Positions 1 through 8,306 of a stretch of DNA of 64,000 nt are shown here, in pieces. The DNA is taken from positions 1 to 64,000 of the forward strand of contig JAJTCM010000009.1 in NCBI GenBank assembly GCA_021325675.1, written 5' to 3'. The translations under genes were made by a program, and so were the position numbers. The first letter of the stretch is position 1; every line of letters begins with the position of its first letter. Source of the stretch: Crocinitomicaceae bacterium. GTDB taxonomy: Bacteria; Bacteroidota; Bacteroidia; Flavobacteriales_D; Crocinitomicaceae. The notes below the pieces were generated by a model. The model was not told the DNA's origin, made no database searches, and was given only the letters and a program-made list of their open reading frames with translations.

Positions 1-2352
1 CAGTTCCTTCAGGTTAATCTCATTTTGATATGAAGTCAAAGTGTACTTTCCTACTTCGGTTCCGTTCAGATCAAACAGGCTCACTTTCATTTCTTCGTTA
101 GCACTTTTCTTGATTTTCAGTAAGCGTTCAGTTTCTAAAGGGTTTGGGTAAACCAGCAGTTTGTTTTCCGGTTGGGTTTCTTCTGCAACGTTAAGCTCAA
201 AAGTCGTGCACCAGTTTTCACTTGTGTTGGTAACAATCGGCTCGTTGAAATCAAAATAAATATACGCCGTATTGTAAATCTTCTCATCTAATTGCATCGG
301 GTTTTTAGGACGGATCGCATATTCAACATAACCTTTCGAACCTTCCGGGTTGGATAAGCTGTCGGCCAGCATGATATTCGTGAAACGGAATTGCAGCCTG
401 TTCCCGTTCAGTGTAGTGCTCACCGGGTGGCTCGAATGCACCTTTCTGAAAGTAGACAGGTCCAGCAGCTGATCGAGCGTGTCTACCAAAGTTACGTTAA
501 TTGCAGGAGAATTTCCGGTATTCTGGAAGTGGATCGTATAGCGGATCTCATCATCAAAGCCCGGATCGATATAAGCGGGATGCGTCTCTTTCATATTCGG
601 ATCGTAGGAATCAAACACTGGGAAAATTTTCACCTGGCTATTATTAGGCATGTCCAGGTCACCGTTTGGCGGTGTAATCTGCGTTTGAACAAAAATCAGA
701 TCACCTGCATTGGCAGTTGTATCAACAAGGAAGCGTAAGTTGTAGTCAAAGAAATCCGGAATTTCGCTCATTGGGATCGTGAAAGATAATAGTAAAGTAT
801 CTCCAAGGAAAGATTGACTGATATTCAAACTCGAATCGGCTTCCAGGAAACTCACAGGCCCTAATACTTTTGTCTCTACCTGCACAGCACTATCCAGCAA
901 GGCAGAATCCATTACTGCACAATTCAATTGCCCGTTATAGTAACCATTCCCCAATATAGTTAATAAATCAAAATCAAAGGAAGGTACGGCACGACGGCTT
1001 TGTCCCATGTAAAGAACGCTGACATCAAAACCAGCATCCTGTATAATCAAAGTATCACAAGCCAGCTCAAAGTTCTGAACTATATGTCTGTTGGAATCAT
1101 TGACAACAATATCGGAAGCATATAGCTGGCTGGAACAGGATTTCCGCAAAACGCATTCGCTCGTGTCAATCAATACTTTGTAGGCGCCATTCGGAACAGA
1201 AAAAATATAAGCCCCATCCGTATGTGAATACATTTTTTGAACTAGGTTGTCATTCTCATCGTAGAGCGCAACAGGGACCTGGCTCAAAGCCAAATCCGTC
1301 GCTTGGTTAAATTCGCAGTTCGGGTTCAGATCGTGGTACACATTCCCGGTAATCGTTTTAAATTCAACCGGGCAGTTCAACCACATGATCTCATTGTAAT
1401 ACGGATCGCTGCACATGTTCAGCCCCATGCCTACATTCGGAATGTAATTCGGGTGGCAAAAATCTCCAACGGGTTCAATATGCAGATACTCCAGACTTTG
1501 CGGATAAGGTGGCAAACAGTTGAAATTTGTAACAAGTCTCAGACTTCTCAACCGTTCCGGAAAACTGTGTATCGTGAGCGTAATAGTAACAGGAAAACTG
1601 ATATCCAATGATTGTAAGGATTCAGGCAAAGCAGGAATTGTATCCACCTCATACCATTCCAGTTTAATGTGTTTAAGTGATGATGGAAGGTTAGCAATTA
1701 CATCAGGATCATAGCCGAGTTCGTATGATTTAACATAAAAACTATCCATTTTTACAGCATTGTCTCCATCCGGGTAAATGAGTTTCGCAGTATTCATGTC
1801 AATAATTGACAAAAACTCCAGTGAATCGGGAAAGTTCCTGATATGCATCGTATCATTGAAGAACATTTCATTCGTGTGGTCAAACTCAAGTCTTTTGATC
1901 TTATTTGGTAAAATACCCGTATTCAATATCTTACAGCCTTCGAAGCGCAGGTATTCAAGTCCTTCCGGATAAGCAATCATCTGATCAAGCGGACTGAGGA
2001 CATTTATTCCTTCAAAATCCAGGTTGATTACCGTAGGAGGAACGTAGAACGGATTTTCGTCCCCTAAAGCATCCCAGTACACATTCAGGGTTTTCAGGTT
2101 TCTGAAGTATTGCATATCACTGGGAATCAGGTTATGACATGTGGCCACCCCGTCCAGGTCCAGGCTTTCTGCATTGAGTACAGCGGGACATAAAGTATCC
2201 AGGATATAAACATCCGTTTCTGAATCAAAGCTGATACACGCCGGAAACTTAATTTTTAAACGGTTAGCCAGGCAATTGTCTTCAAATTGGTATTGTGCGG
2301 AAAGAAAAGTTGCGAGAATCAGGTTTATACATAGAGTAACTGTTTTTTTCAT
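1..2352 (-). CDS. T9SS leucine-rich surface protein, 3' end outside window
   Basis: Open for 784 codons from the ATG at 2352 to the window edge with no stop, so the C-terminus is missing. Residues 1-20 form a signal peptide ending LSAQ. Residues ~40-300 are irregular leucine-rich segments with recurrent 'LPSSLKHI / LPESLQSL / FPERLRSL' phrases. Residues ~330-400 resemble an SdrD-B/carboxypeptidase-regulatory-like fold (VYHDLNPNCEFNQ). Residues ~575-715 carry the conserved block seen in many T9SS proteins (YDPNMKETHP...IRYTIHFQNTGN...NTSENWC, DUF7619-like, from memory). A type A sorting domain begins near residue 735 (VYPNPLETERLL) and is cut off. The inferred role is an outer-surface binding or adhesion protein. 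It is transcribed divergently from rpsO across a 217-bp gap. Confidence 0.85.
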   Translation of the reverse strand, partial: MKKTVTLCINLILATFLSAQYQFEDNCLANRLKIKFPACISFDSETDVYILDTLCPAVLNAESLDLDGVATCHNLIPSDMQYFRNLKTLNVYWDALGDENPFYVPPTVINLDFEGINVLSPLDQMIAYPEGLEYLRFEGCKILNTGILPNKIKRLEFDHTNEMFFNDTMHIRNFPDSLEFLSIIDMNTAKLIYPDGDNAVKMDSFYVKSYELGYDPDVIANLPSSLKHIKLEWYEVDTIPALPESLQSLDISFPVTITLTIHSFPERLRSLRLVTNFNCLPPYPQSLEYLHIEPVGDFCHPNYIPNVGMGLNMCSDPYYNEIMWLNCPVEFKTITGNVYHDLNPNCEFNQATDLALSQVPVALYDENDNLVQKMYSHTDGAYIFSVPNGAYKVLIDTSECVLRKSCSSQLYASDIVVNDSNRHIVQNFELACDTLIIQDAGFDVSVLYMGQSRRAVPSFDFDLLTILGNGYYNGQLNCAVMDSALLDSAVQVETKVLGPVSFLEADSSLNISQSFLGDTLLLSFTIPMSEIPDFFDYNLRFLVDTTANAGDLIFVQTQITPPNGDLDMPNNSQVKIFPVFDSYDPNMKETHPAYIDPGFDDEIRYTIHFQNTGNSPAINVTLVDTLDQLLDLSTFRKVHSSHPVSTTLNGNRLQFRFTNIMLADSLSNPEGSKGYVEYAIRPKNPMQLDEKIYNTAYIYFDFNEPIVTNTSENWCTTFELNVAEETQPENKLLVYPNPLETERLLKIKKSANEEMKVSLFDLNGTEVGKYTLTSYQNEINLKEL

Positions 2353-2505
2353 GGTCTGAAGTTTAAGTTGGATGCTGTTTAAAGTTTAAGACCATTTTTT
2401 CTTCAAAAACCCCCAAAAAAGGATTTAAATAACTGGCCTTAAAGGCCTTCGTCAAAAAAATAACAGAAATAATAGTTACCCAAACTGTTTTTCTAAAAAA
2501 ATACG

Positions 2506-2513
2506 TATCTTTG
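2506..2513 (+). promoter_or_regulatory. Promoter -7 box for rpsO
   Basis: TATCTTTG matches the Bacteroidota -7 consensus TAnnTTTG and lies 56 bp before the rpsO ATG. No convincing TTTG -33 box is seen at the usual 19-21 bp spacing. The position is inferred from consensus only. Confidence 0.55.
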
Positions 2514-2569
2514 CACCGTCTTTCCAAAAAGTTTGGAGACTACATAATAAACATTTAAGTAATTTTAGC

Positions 2570-2839
2570 ATGTATTTAGCACCTGAAAAAAAACAAGAGA
2601 TTTTCGCAAAATACGCGGGATCTGAAAAAAACACGGGTTCATCAGAAGGACAAATCGCTTTGTTCTCTTACAGAATCTCCCATTTAACTGAGCACTTGAA
2701 GAAAAACCGTCACGATTACGCGACGCAGAGATCTTTGCAGTTATTGGTTGGTAAAAGAAGAAGTCTTTTGGATTATTTGAAAAAGAAAGAAATTTCAAGA
2801 TACCGTGCTATTGTGAAAGAATTAGGCTTACGCCGTTAA
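2570..2839 (+). CDS. rpsO: 30S ribosomal protein S15
   Basis: Protein of 89 residues, the normal length for S15, which binds 16S rRNA early in 30S assembly. The family signature is clear: '[23 protein letters not shown]' region at residues ~25-45, then '[25 protein letters not shown]' and '[12 protein letters not shown]' at the end (each given here as a landmark spanning the middle and C-terminal helices). Followed by pnp on the same strand, the same order as in many bacteria, but with a terminator-like hairpin between the two. Confidence 0.98.
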   Translation: MYLAPEKKQEIFAKYAGSEKNTGSSEGQIALFSYRISHLTEHLKKNRHDYATQRSLQLLVGKRRSLLDYLKKKEISRYRAIVKELGLRR

Positions 2840-2864
2840 TTCACACAGCAAGTTTTTTGGAGGG

Positions 2865-2894
2865 GGCAATTGGAAATTATTTCGATTGCCTTTT
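2865..2894 (+). terminator. Hairpin between rpsO and pnp
   Basis: GGCAAT (2865-2870) pairs with ATTGCC (2885-2890), extended by GAAA/TTTC with small bulges, and is followed by TTTTC. It looks like an intrinsic terminator or attenuator after rpsO. It could also be a processing site in a joint rpsO-pnp transcript. Confidence 0.6.
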
Positions 2895-2997
2895 CTATTT
2901 AACAGACTAAAAGACTACAGATAAGACCAGGGACGCAGCAAGTCTTAAAATCTTTCATCCCGATGTCTGAAAGTCTCAAAAAAAGTAAATAATAAAT

Positions 2998-5157
2998 ATG
3001 AATATAGGAATCAAAAGGTCCATCACTACCGGAGGAAAAGAAATCTCCATCGAGACAGGCAAGTTGGCGAAACAAGCTGACGGCTCCGTAGTGTTACAAA
3101 TGGGCAACACCGTGTTGCTGGCGACAGTAGTTGCTGCACCGGAAGCAAAAGATGGAGTAGACTTTTTACCGTTAACGGTAGACTACAAAGAGAAATTCGC
3201 AGCTGCGGGACGTATCCCGGGCGGATTCTTCAGAAGGGAAGCACGTCCTTCCGAAATGGAAATCCTGATCATGCGTTTGGTGGACCGCGCTTTGCGTCCA
3301 TTATTCCCGGATGATTACCACGCTGAAGTTCAGTTGATGATCCAGTTACTGGCTTACGACGGTGAACACCAGCCGGATGCACTTTGCGGCCTGGCAGCTT
3401 CGGCAGCAATCGCTGTTTCAAACATCCCGTTCAACGGACCAATGTCTGAAGTACGTGTTGGACGCATCAACGGTGAGTACATCATCAACCCTACCCTTTC
3501 AGAAATGAAGCAGTCGGATATTGATATCATGATTGCAGGAACGATCAAAGACATCGTGATGCTGGAAGGTGAAATGCAGGAAATTTCCGAGATGGAAATG
3601 GTGGAAGTTATCAAGCTTGCCCACAAATCCATCATCGAGCAATGCCAGTTCCAGATGGACCTCGCAAAAGAAATCGCAACCGCTTTCCCAAAAAGAGAAT
3701 ATTCCCACGAAACGCACAACGAAGAAGTTAAGCAGAAAGTATACGACCAGTGTTTGGAAAAATGTAAGGAAGTTGCTCGTATGGGCTTAGCTAACAAAGC
3801 AAAGCGCACGGAATTGTTTGATGCGATCAAAACAGAATTCAAAGCACAATTCAGCGAAGAAGAGCTGTCTGAAATCAGCGGCTTCATCTCCGTTTACTTC
3901 TCTGAAGTGAAGAAAAAAGCGGTACGTTACGTAATGCTCCACGAGGGCAAACGTCTCGACGGCCGTAAATTTGACGAAATCCGTCCGATCTGGGCAGAAA
4001 TCGATTACCTGCCGATGGTTCACGGTTCTGCCGTATTTACACGCGGGGAAACGCAATCCTTGACTACCCTGACTTTGGGCGGTAAAATGGACGAGCAAAT
4101 GATCGACAACGCAACTTTCCACGGAACAGAGAAGTTCATGCTGCATTATAATTTCCCGCCATTCTCAACAGGTGAAGCGAAGCCAATCCGCGGAACTTCC
4201 AGAAGAGAGATCGGTCACGGAAACCTGGCACTGCGCGCCCTCAAGCCTGTTTTGCCGGATGATAACGCATACACGATCCGTTTGGTGTCCGAAATCCTCG
4301 AATCTAACGGTTCTTCTTCCATGGCTACGGTTTGTGCAAGTACACTCGCCCTGATGGACGGTGGTGTTCAGATCAAAGCGCCGGTTTCCGGTATTGCAAT
4401 GGGATTGGTTGCTGACGAAGGTAAATTCGCCGTATTGTCTGACATCCTCGGAGATGAAGATCACCTGGGTGACATGGACTTTAAAGTAACCGGTACTTCC
4501 AAAGGGATCACCGCTTGCCAGATGGATATCAAAGTGGACGGTTTGCCATACGAAGTACTGATCCAGGCATTGGAGCAGGCGAAAGCAGGACGTTTGCATA
4601 TCCTCAACAAAATCATCGAAACAATCGCTGTACCGAACCCGGATTTCAAACCGCAAACTCCGCGTATCGAAGCATTCAACGTACCAAACGATATGATCGG
4701 TGCTATCATCGGGCCTGGAGGAAAAATTATCCAGGGCTTGCAGAAAGACACCAACACGTCGATTACGATCGAAGAGCTTGAAAACGGTGAAGGCCGCGTT
4801 CAGGTAATGTCTAACAACGGTGACGATATGAAAGAAGCCGTTCGCCGCATCCGCCAGATCGCTTTCCCTCCGCAAGTGGAAGAAGGCGCTGAATACGAAG
4901 GCAAAATCAAATCTTTACAGGCTTACGGATGCTTCGTTGAAATCCTGCCTGGAACAGATGGTTTGATCCACATCTCCGAATTCAACTGGGATAAAATCGC
5001 TAAAATGGAAGATGTCTGCAAAGAAGGTGACCTCGTTCGTTTCAAAGTGATCGGTAAAGACCCAAAAACTAAAAAATGGAAATTGTCACGCAAAGTATTG
5101 CTGCCAAGACCGGAAAGAAAAGAAAACGAGCAAACGACAGAACAGTCACAAGCTTAA
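2998..5157 (+). CDS. pnp: Polynucleotide phosphorylase
   Basis: Protein of 719 residues, typical of bacterial PNPase, the phosphorolytic 3'-5' exoribonuclease of the RNA degradosome. In order it has: a first RNase PH domain ([26 protein letters not shown]), a helical linker, a second RNase PH domain ([17 protein letters not shown]...[10 protein letters not shown], then [19 protein letters not shown]), a KH domain ([13 protein letters not shown], ~residues 563-575) and an S1 RNA-binding domain ([19 protein letters not shown]). A Glu-rich, Gln-rich tail closes it. The ATG at 2998 follows an A-rich leader without a clear ribosome binding site. The 158-bp gap after rpsO also holds a CTTTCA/TGAAAG inverted repeat (around 2952-2974) just before the gene. 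PNPase is autoregulated through its leader in E. coli; whether that applies here is unknown. Confidence 0.98.
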   Translation: MNIGIKRSITTGGKEISIETGKLAKQADGSVVLQMGNTVLLATVVAAPEAKDGVDFLPLTVDYKEKFAAAGRIPGGFFRREARPSEMEILIMRLVDRALRPLFPDDYHAEVQLMIQLLAYDGEHQPDALCGLAASAAIAVSNIPFNGPMSEVRVGRINGEYIINPTLSEMKQSDIDIMIAGTIKDIVMLEGEMQEISEMEMVEVIKLAHKSIIEQCQFQMDLAKEIATAFPKREYSHETHNEEVKQKVYDQCLEKCKEVARMGLANKAKRTELFDAIKTEFKAQFSEEELSEISGFISVYFSEVKKKAVRYVMLHEGKRLDGRKFDEIRPIWAEIDYLPMVHGSAVFTRGETQSLTTLTLGGKMDEQMIDNATFHGTEKFMLHYNFPPFSTGEAKPIRGTSRREIGHGNLALRALKPVLPDDNAYTIRLVSEILESNGSSSMATVCASTLALMDGGVQIKAPVSGIAMGLVADEGKFAVLSDILGDEDHLGDMDFKVTGTSKGITACQMDIKVDGLPYEVLIQALEQAKAGRLHILNKIIETIAVPNPDFKPQTPRIEAFNVPNDMIGAIIGPGGKIIQGLQKDTNTSITIEELENGEGRVQVMSNNGDDMKEAVRRIRQIAFPPQVEEGAEYEGKIKSLQAYGCFVEILPGTDGLIHISEFNWDKIAKMEDVCKEGDLVRFKVIGKDPKTKKWKLSRKVLLPRPERKENEQTTEQSQA

Positions 5158-5177
5158 TTTCAATAGATTAAACAGGA

Positions 5178-5208
5178 AACCATCGTGCGCAAGTGCGGTG
5201 GTTTTTTT
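5178..5208 (+). terminator. Intrinsic terminator of pnp
   Basis: An 11-bp stem with three G-U pairs (AACCATCGTGC / GTGCGGTGGTT), a GCAA tetraloop and a run of seven T. Confidence 0.9.
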
Positions 5209-5365
5209 GTTGATGTTAACCCGCATAGTCGACATAGCTGTTTGTCAATTAACGAGACAATGTTGATGGTAATCTGATAAAGGGCATCAACTATTTTCAG
5301 AACATTTCTTTTGGAAATTGATTGTTGTGAAATTCATAGTATTAGTTGCATCTTACCCACATTCC

Positions 5366-5397
5366 TTTGGAAAACCCGGTTTTTTTTCATACATTGT
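5366..5397 (+). promoter_or_regulatory. Promoter of the first Tudor-knot-like gene
   Basis: TTTG at 5366-5369, a 20-bp spacer, then TACATTGT at 5390-5397. The spacing is exactly that expected of Bacteroidota housekeeping promoters; the -7 box has two mismatches. The start codon follows 31 bp downstream. Confidence 0.6.
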
Positions 5398-5428
5398 ACA
5401 AGTTAAACCCCTTAATTACAATTAAATC

Positions 5429-6061
5429 ATGAAAGCATTCCTTGTTATTATTGCTGCGTTACTGATCTCAGTGCAGATGAGTGCGCAAACCTACGCCGTT
5501 GGCGACCGCCTGGAGGCCCGGGAAAATGATGGGCTTTGGTATGTCGTGCGGGTCCTGAAACACGACCAGGGGCGTTACCTCGTTCACTGGGAAGAATACA
5601 CCGATTCACTCGATCAATGGCTGACCGTCGACCGTCTTCGTCCTATGGCTATTCCGCAATTTTATGTTGGGGACCATCTCGAAGGACTTGAAGTTGATGG
5701 TAAATGGCATCCTGTTACCGTACTGGAAATTTCTCCGGAAGGTAAATACAAAGTACACTGGGAAGGTCATGAAAACAGCTACGATCGCTGGCTCGAGCCT
5801 GCCCACTTACGTCACATTTCACCCTCACGCATGGATACGTGGATGAGCCTGCGGGTCCCGATAGTCTATATCGAAAACCAAAGCAATCAAGCCATCAAGT
5901 ATAACTATTTAGCTGAAGGCGTGGATGGCGGCGGAGTAATTTATCCCGGCCAGCGTGATTACATCCGGTATGCCCCGTTAGGCGGTGTGCTGCTTATCAA
6001 CGGCAAGCAGCACATGGTCTTTACCCGGGAACAAAACGGGCAGATCATCGTGATCCGTTAA
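5429..6061 (+). CDS. Secreted protein with tandem Tudor-knot-like units (paralogue 1)
   Basis: Protein of 210 residues. A signal peptide (1-20, ending SAQ) is followed by two ~50-residue units at ~24-72 and ~79-130. Each has the pattern VGD-L-E....DG-W..V.VL........Y.VHWE......D.WL....LR, with the 'VHWE...YDRWLEPAHLR' core that resembles chromo-barrel/Tudor-knot or agenet folds. A third conserved region (147-210: VYIENQSNQAIKYNY...GGGVIYPGQRDYI) matches the C-terminus of the next gene, so the two are paralogues. Chromo-barrel folds usually bind modified peptides or nucleic acid inside cells; a secreted version has no function I can name. It has its own promoter and terminator, so it is monocistronic. 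No T9SS sorting domain is seen. Confidence 0.85.
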   Translation: MKAFLVIIAALLISVQMSAQTYAVGDRLEARENDGLWYVVRVLKHDQGRYLVHWEEYTDSLDQWLTVDRLRPMAIPQFYVGDHLEGLEVDGKWHPVTVLEISPEGKYKVHWEGHENSYDRWLEPAHLRHISPSRMDTWMSLRVPIVYIENQSNQAIKYNYLAEGVDGGGVIYPGQRDYIRYAPLGGVLLINGKQHMVFTREQNGQIIVIR

Positions 6062-6085
6062 GATTTTTATTGAGTTATTTTTCAG

Positions 6086-6117
6086 AACCAACAGGACTGC
6101 GGTCCCGTTGGTTTTTT
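6086..6117 (+). terminator. Intrinsic terminator
   Basis: Stem AACCAAC-A-GGAC / GTCC-C-GTTGGTT with a TGCG loop and a run of six T. It ends the preceding Tudor-knot-like gene. Confidence 0.92.
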
Positions 6118-6144
6118 ATTTTAGGGCCGCTCATGAAAGTTGTT

Positions 6145-6178
6145 TTGGCACGGTTTTTCTCAAAAACACGCGCCAAAA
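6145..6178 (+). repeat. 34-bp palindromic element, copy A
   Basis: Begins TTGGCACGG and ends CGCCAAAA; the two ends are near inverted repeats around a CAAAAACAC-containing centre. Thirty of 34 positions match the - strand of 26493-26526. It lies 135 bp before the second Tudor-knot-like gene. The TTGGCAC half looks like a sigma-54 -24 box, but the -12 element is wrong. Confidence 0.7.
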
Positions 6179-6293
6179 CCTCAAATAATAACTTACTTCT
6201 CCAACAGATATTTGATTGATCCTGTGGCTTCGCCGTTTACGTACCCTTCGGTCTCAATTTTACGTTTACGTTTTCAATTCTCATTTCTTTTCA

Positions 6294-6301
6294 TATCTTT
6301 G
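6294..6301 (+). promoter_or_regulatory. Promoter -7 box
   Basis: TATCTTTG, an exact TAnnTTTG match, lies 12 bp before the ATG at 6314. It supports that ATG over upstream in-frame ATGs such as 6140. Confidence 0.65.
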
Positions 6302-6313
6302 AATAAAAACACC

Positions 6314-6991
6314 ATGAAAAACAACATCCTGTTATCTACTCTCTTCCTGCTTACAAGCTGGGCTTTCCAGGCGCAGGACTTCAAAGCAGGCGAAACCGTT
6401 ATGGCTTTGGAAAACGACGATTTGCTCTGGTATAAAGCGACCATTCTTGAAACGGGAAGTGAAAAATGTAAAATCCATTGGGAAGGATTTTCTTCCGAAT
6501 ACGATGAATTTATCAACAATGACAGTTTCTGGAAAGAAGGCATGCCTTTCCTGGTTGGCGACAAGCTCCAGGGCCTGGAAACCGACGGAAAATGGTATAA
6601 CGCCAAAGTCCTGGAAATCAATGGCAGCAAATACTTCATTCACTGGGGCGGCTTCAGCTCCGAGTATGACCGCTGGATTTCATACGATTCCCTGCGTTTG
6701 CCAACGAAAGAAAATTACATCGCTGAAGGAAATTTTAACACCAATGCTTCTTCTACGAACGGTAGTTCCTACGGAAGCAGCCGCATCGGGATTATTTACC
6801 TGGAAAATAAAACCGGGCAAACCGTCAAATACACGTATTCCGGGGACGGATCAAGCGGCGGCGGCACGATTTACAACAATCAGAAAGACAATATCAAAAA
6901 TGCCCCGATTGGCGGTGAAATCAAAGTCAATGGCACTTATTTCATCACGATTTCCAAAGGACACGACGGGCAGACTGTTATTATTAAATGA
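6314..6991 (+). CDS. Secreted protein with tandem Tudor-knot-like units (paralogue 2)
   Basis: Protein of 225 residues when started at 6314. The frame is open further upstream to an ATG at 6140, but the signal peptide (MKNNILLSTLFLLTSWAFQAQ) and the promoter box at 6294 fix the start. Two units at ~22-73 and ~76-125 repeat the 'KIHWEGFSSEYDEF' and 'FIHWGGFSSEYDRWI' motifs. A Ser/Asn/Thr-rich linker (~137-155) leads to the conserved C-terminal region (IIYLENKTGQTVKYTY...GGGTIYNNQKDNI). Compared with paralogue 1 it differs mainly in having this linker. Adjacent duplication is the simplest explanation. The likely location is periplasm or cell surface. Confidence 0.85.
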   Translation: MKNNILLSTLFLLTSWAFQAQDFKAGETVMALENDDLLWYKATILETGSEKCKIHWEGFSSEYDEFINNDSFWKEGMPFLVGDKLQGLETDGKWYNAKVLEINGSKYFIHWGGFSSEYDRWISYDSLRLPTKENYIAEGNFNTNASSTNGSSYGSSRIGIIYLENKTGQTVKYTYSGDGSSGGGTIYNNQKDNIKNAPIGGEIKVNGTYFITISKGHDGQTVIIK

Positions 6992-7007
6992 TGAAGGTTG
7001 AATGATG

Positions 7008-7067
7008 AATTATGAATGAGGACAAATTCAACACTCATCGTTTTCCAACGCGACGGAATTCATAATT
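7008..7067. repeat. Short intergenic inverted repeat
   Basis: AATTATGAAT (7008-7017) and ATTCATAATT (7058-7067) are perfect 10-bp inverted copies about 40 bp apart, set in GATGAAT-type words. The right arm ends 4 bp before the TAACTTTG box of the next gene. Confidence 0.6.
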
Positions 7068-7071
7068 TGAT

Positions 7072-7079
7072 TAACTTTG
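7072..7079 (+). promoter_or_regulatory. Promoter -7 box
   Basis: TAACTTTG, an exact TAnnTTTG match, lies 27 bp before the ATG at 7107 and overlaps the in-frame ATG at 7077. That argues for the downstream start. Confidence 0.6.
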
Positions 7080-7106
7080 GCACTTTATTTGTCATACGCT
7101 TTTCCT

Positions 7107-8231
7107 ATGAGAAAAATAATTACCCTGTATTTCGCCTTAGTGGCATCTTCCATTGTTTTAGCACAAACCGTTAAGCTCAAAATCACCTACAAGGATTACC
7201 CTGTAACCGATTCCGACATCACCATCAAAATCGGCGATGCAAGCATTGGCCAGGGACGAACGGACGGCGACGGAAACGTTTCCATCATGTGCAGTAACCT
7301 CGTTACGAGAAATATCGATGTTTACGGAAGCAAGCAAACAGCAAACACGACCAAAAACTGGGACGTGAAAGGTTATGTCACGCTGGATAACAATAATTTT
7401 TACCACCTGAAAATGGAAGTCATGGCGAAAGAAATGGCGGATGCTTCCGGTGGTTTTATGACTGAAAATCAAATAGCTGCCATGTGGGGCCTGACTGCCA
7501 GCGGACGAAACGATGCCCCAAACACGAATTCCGGGGAAAATACCAACACGAATACCGGTGGAAGCAACTCAAATCCTTCAGGCGGAACAAGCAGTAGCCC
7601 GGATGACGAAATCCCGGACCTCACTCAAATGCGGGAAGATAACCTCATCGCCTACAAGCAAAACCTGGAAAACGATATTATCCGCTACGAGCGCAAAATC
7701 AAGCGGGGTGAGCAGGACATCAGCGAAGCGAGGTCGGAAGGCAAATCACAAACCGAAATCCGTCGCCTGGAAATTGACCGCCAGATAGACGTCCTGACAA
7801 AGGAGAAAAAAGAAATCCAGCTGCGGGAAACCAATGCACGTATTGCCAAAAGTGAGTTGCCATTTGAGGAACGCAAGCAAAATGAGCTGCGTAAAGACGA
7901 GATCAGGAACGAAATCAGCAAGCTGAAAGAAGAAGATAAGAAACTGAAAAAAGAAAATGCCGCTGCGGAAGACGTAAAGGCTGTTGAAGAAGAAAAAGCG
8001 AACCACAGCGACGAGGCTATTGCCAAAAAAAGCAAATTTACCCTCAAAACTGAGCTGCTGGAATTAAGGGCAGACCTCAGGCGCAAAAACCTGAATTACA
8101 AAATCCAGTCCGGGTCCGGTGTGCATCCCGAAGACAAACTGGCTGTCATGAGACAGGAAATTGCGGAAATCGAAGCCCTCATTGCCCGCTACGAAAAACG
8201 CCTGGCTGAAATCGAAAAACAGGGAGAATAA
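7107..8231 (+). CDS. Secreted coiled-coil protein
   Basis: Protein of 374 residues from the ATG at 7107, which gives a clean signal peptide (MRKIITLYFALVASSIVLAQ). Residues ~21-120 look like a beta domain with 'GRTDGDGNVSIMC', similar in feel to carboxypeptidase-regulatory or Ig-like plug domains. Residues ~140-168 are a low-complexity Asn/Ser/Thr/Gly linker. Residues ~170-374 are a long, highly charged coiled coil (EISKLKEEDKKLKKENAAAE and similar). I do not recognise a family. It may be a periplasmic or surface spacer or structural protein. It sits between the Tudor-knot-like pair and the SprB-repeat protein, all on the same strand but each with its own promoter-like box. Confidence 0.8.
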   Translation: MRKIITLYFALVASSIVLAQTVKLKITYKDYPVTDSDITIKIGDASIGQGRTDGDGNVSIMCSNLVTRNIDVYGSKQTANTTKNWDVKGYVTLDNNNFYHLKMEVMAKEMADASGGFMTENQIAAMWGLTASGRNDAPNTNSGENTNTNTGGSNSNPSGGTSSSPDDEIPDLTQMREDNLIAYKQNLENDIIRYERKIKRGEQDISEARSEGKSQTEIRRLEIDRQIDVLTKEKKEIQLRETNARIAKSELPFEERKQNELRKDEIRNEISKLKEEDKKLKKENAAAEDVKAVEEEKANHSDEAIAKKSKFTLKTELLELRADLRRKNLNYKIQSGSGVHPEDKLAVMRQEIAEIEALIARYEKRLAEIEKQGE

Positions 8232-8306
8232 AAGCATCTTTATTTTACCCCGGCAGGCAACGATAGTGAGTTCATAATCGTTATATTTACCGTCAATGGT
8301 AAACTA

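Noticed and set aside
4165-4875. 236-codon - strand frame inside pnp
   Set aside because: Antisense shadow of a highly conserved gene.
6145-6165. Sigma-54 promoter reading of TTGGCACGG
   Set aside because: The -24 half fits but the -12 GC is missing at the required spacing in both copies of the element and in the related stretch near 61610.
6140-6313. Longer start for the second Tudor-knot-like protein
   Set aside because: The 58 extra codons cover the palindromic element and the promoter box and would bury the signal peptide.
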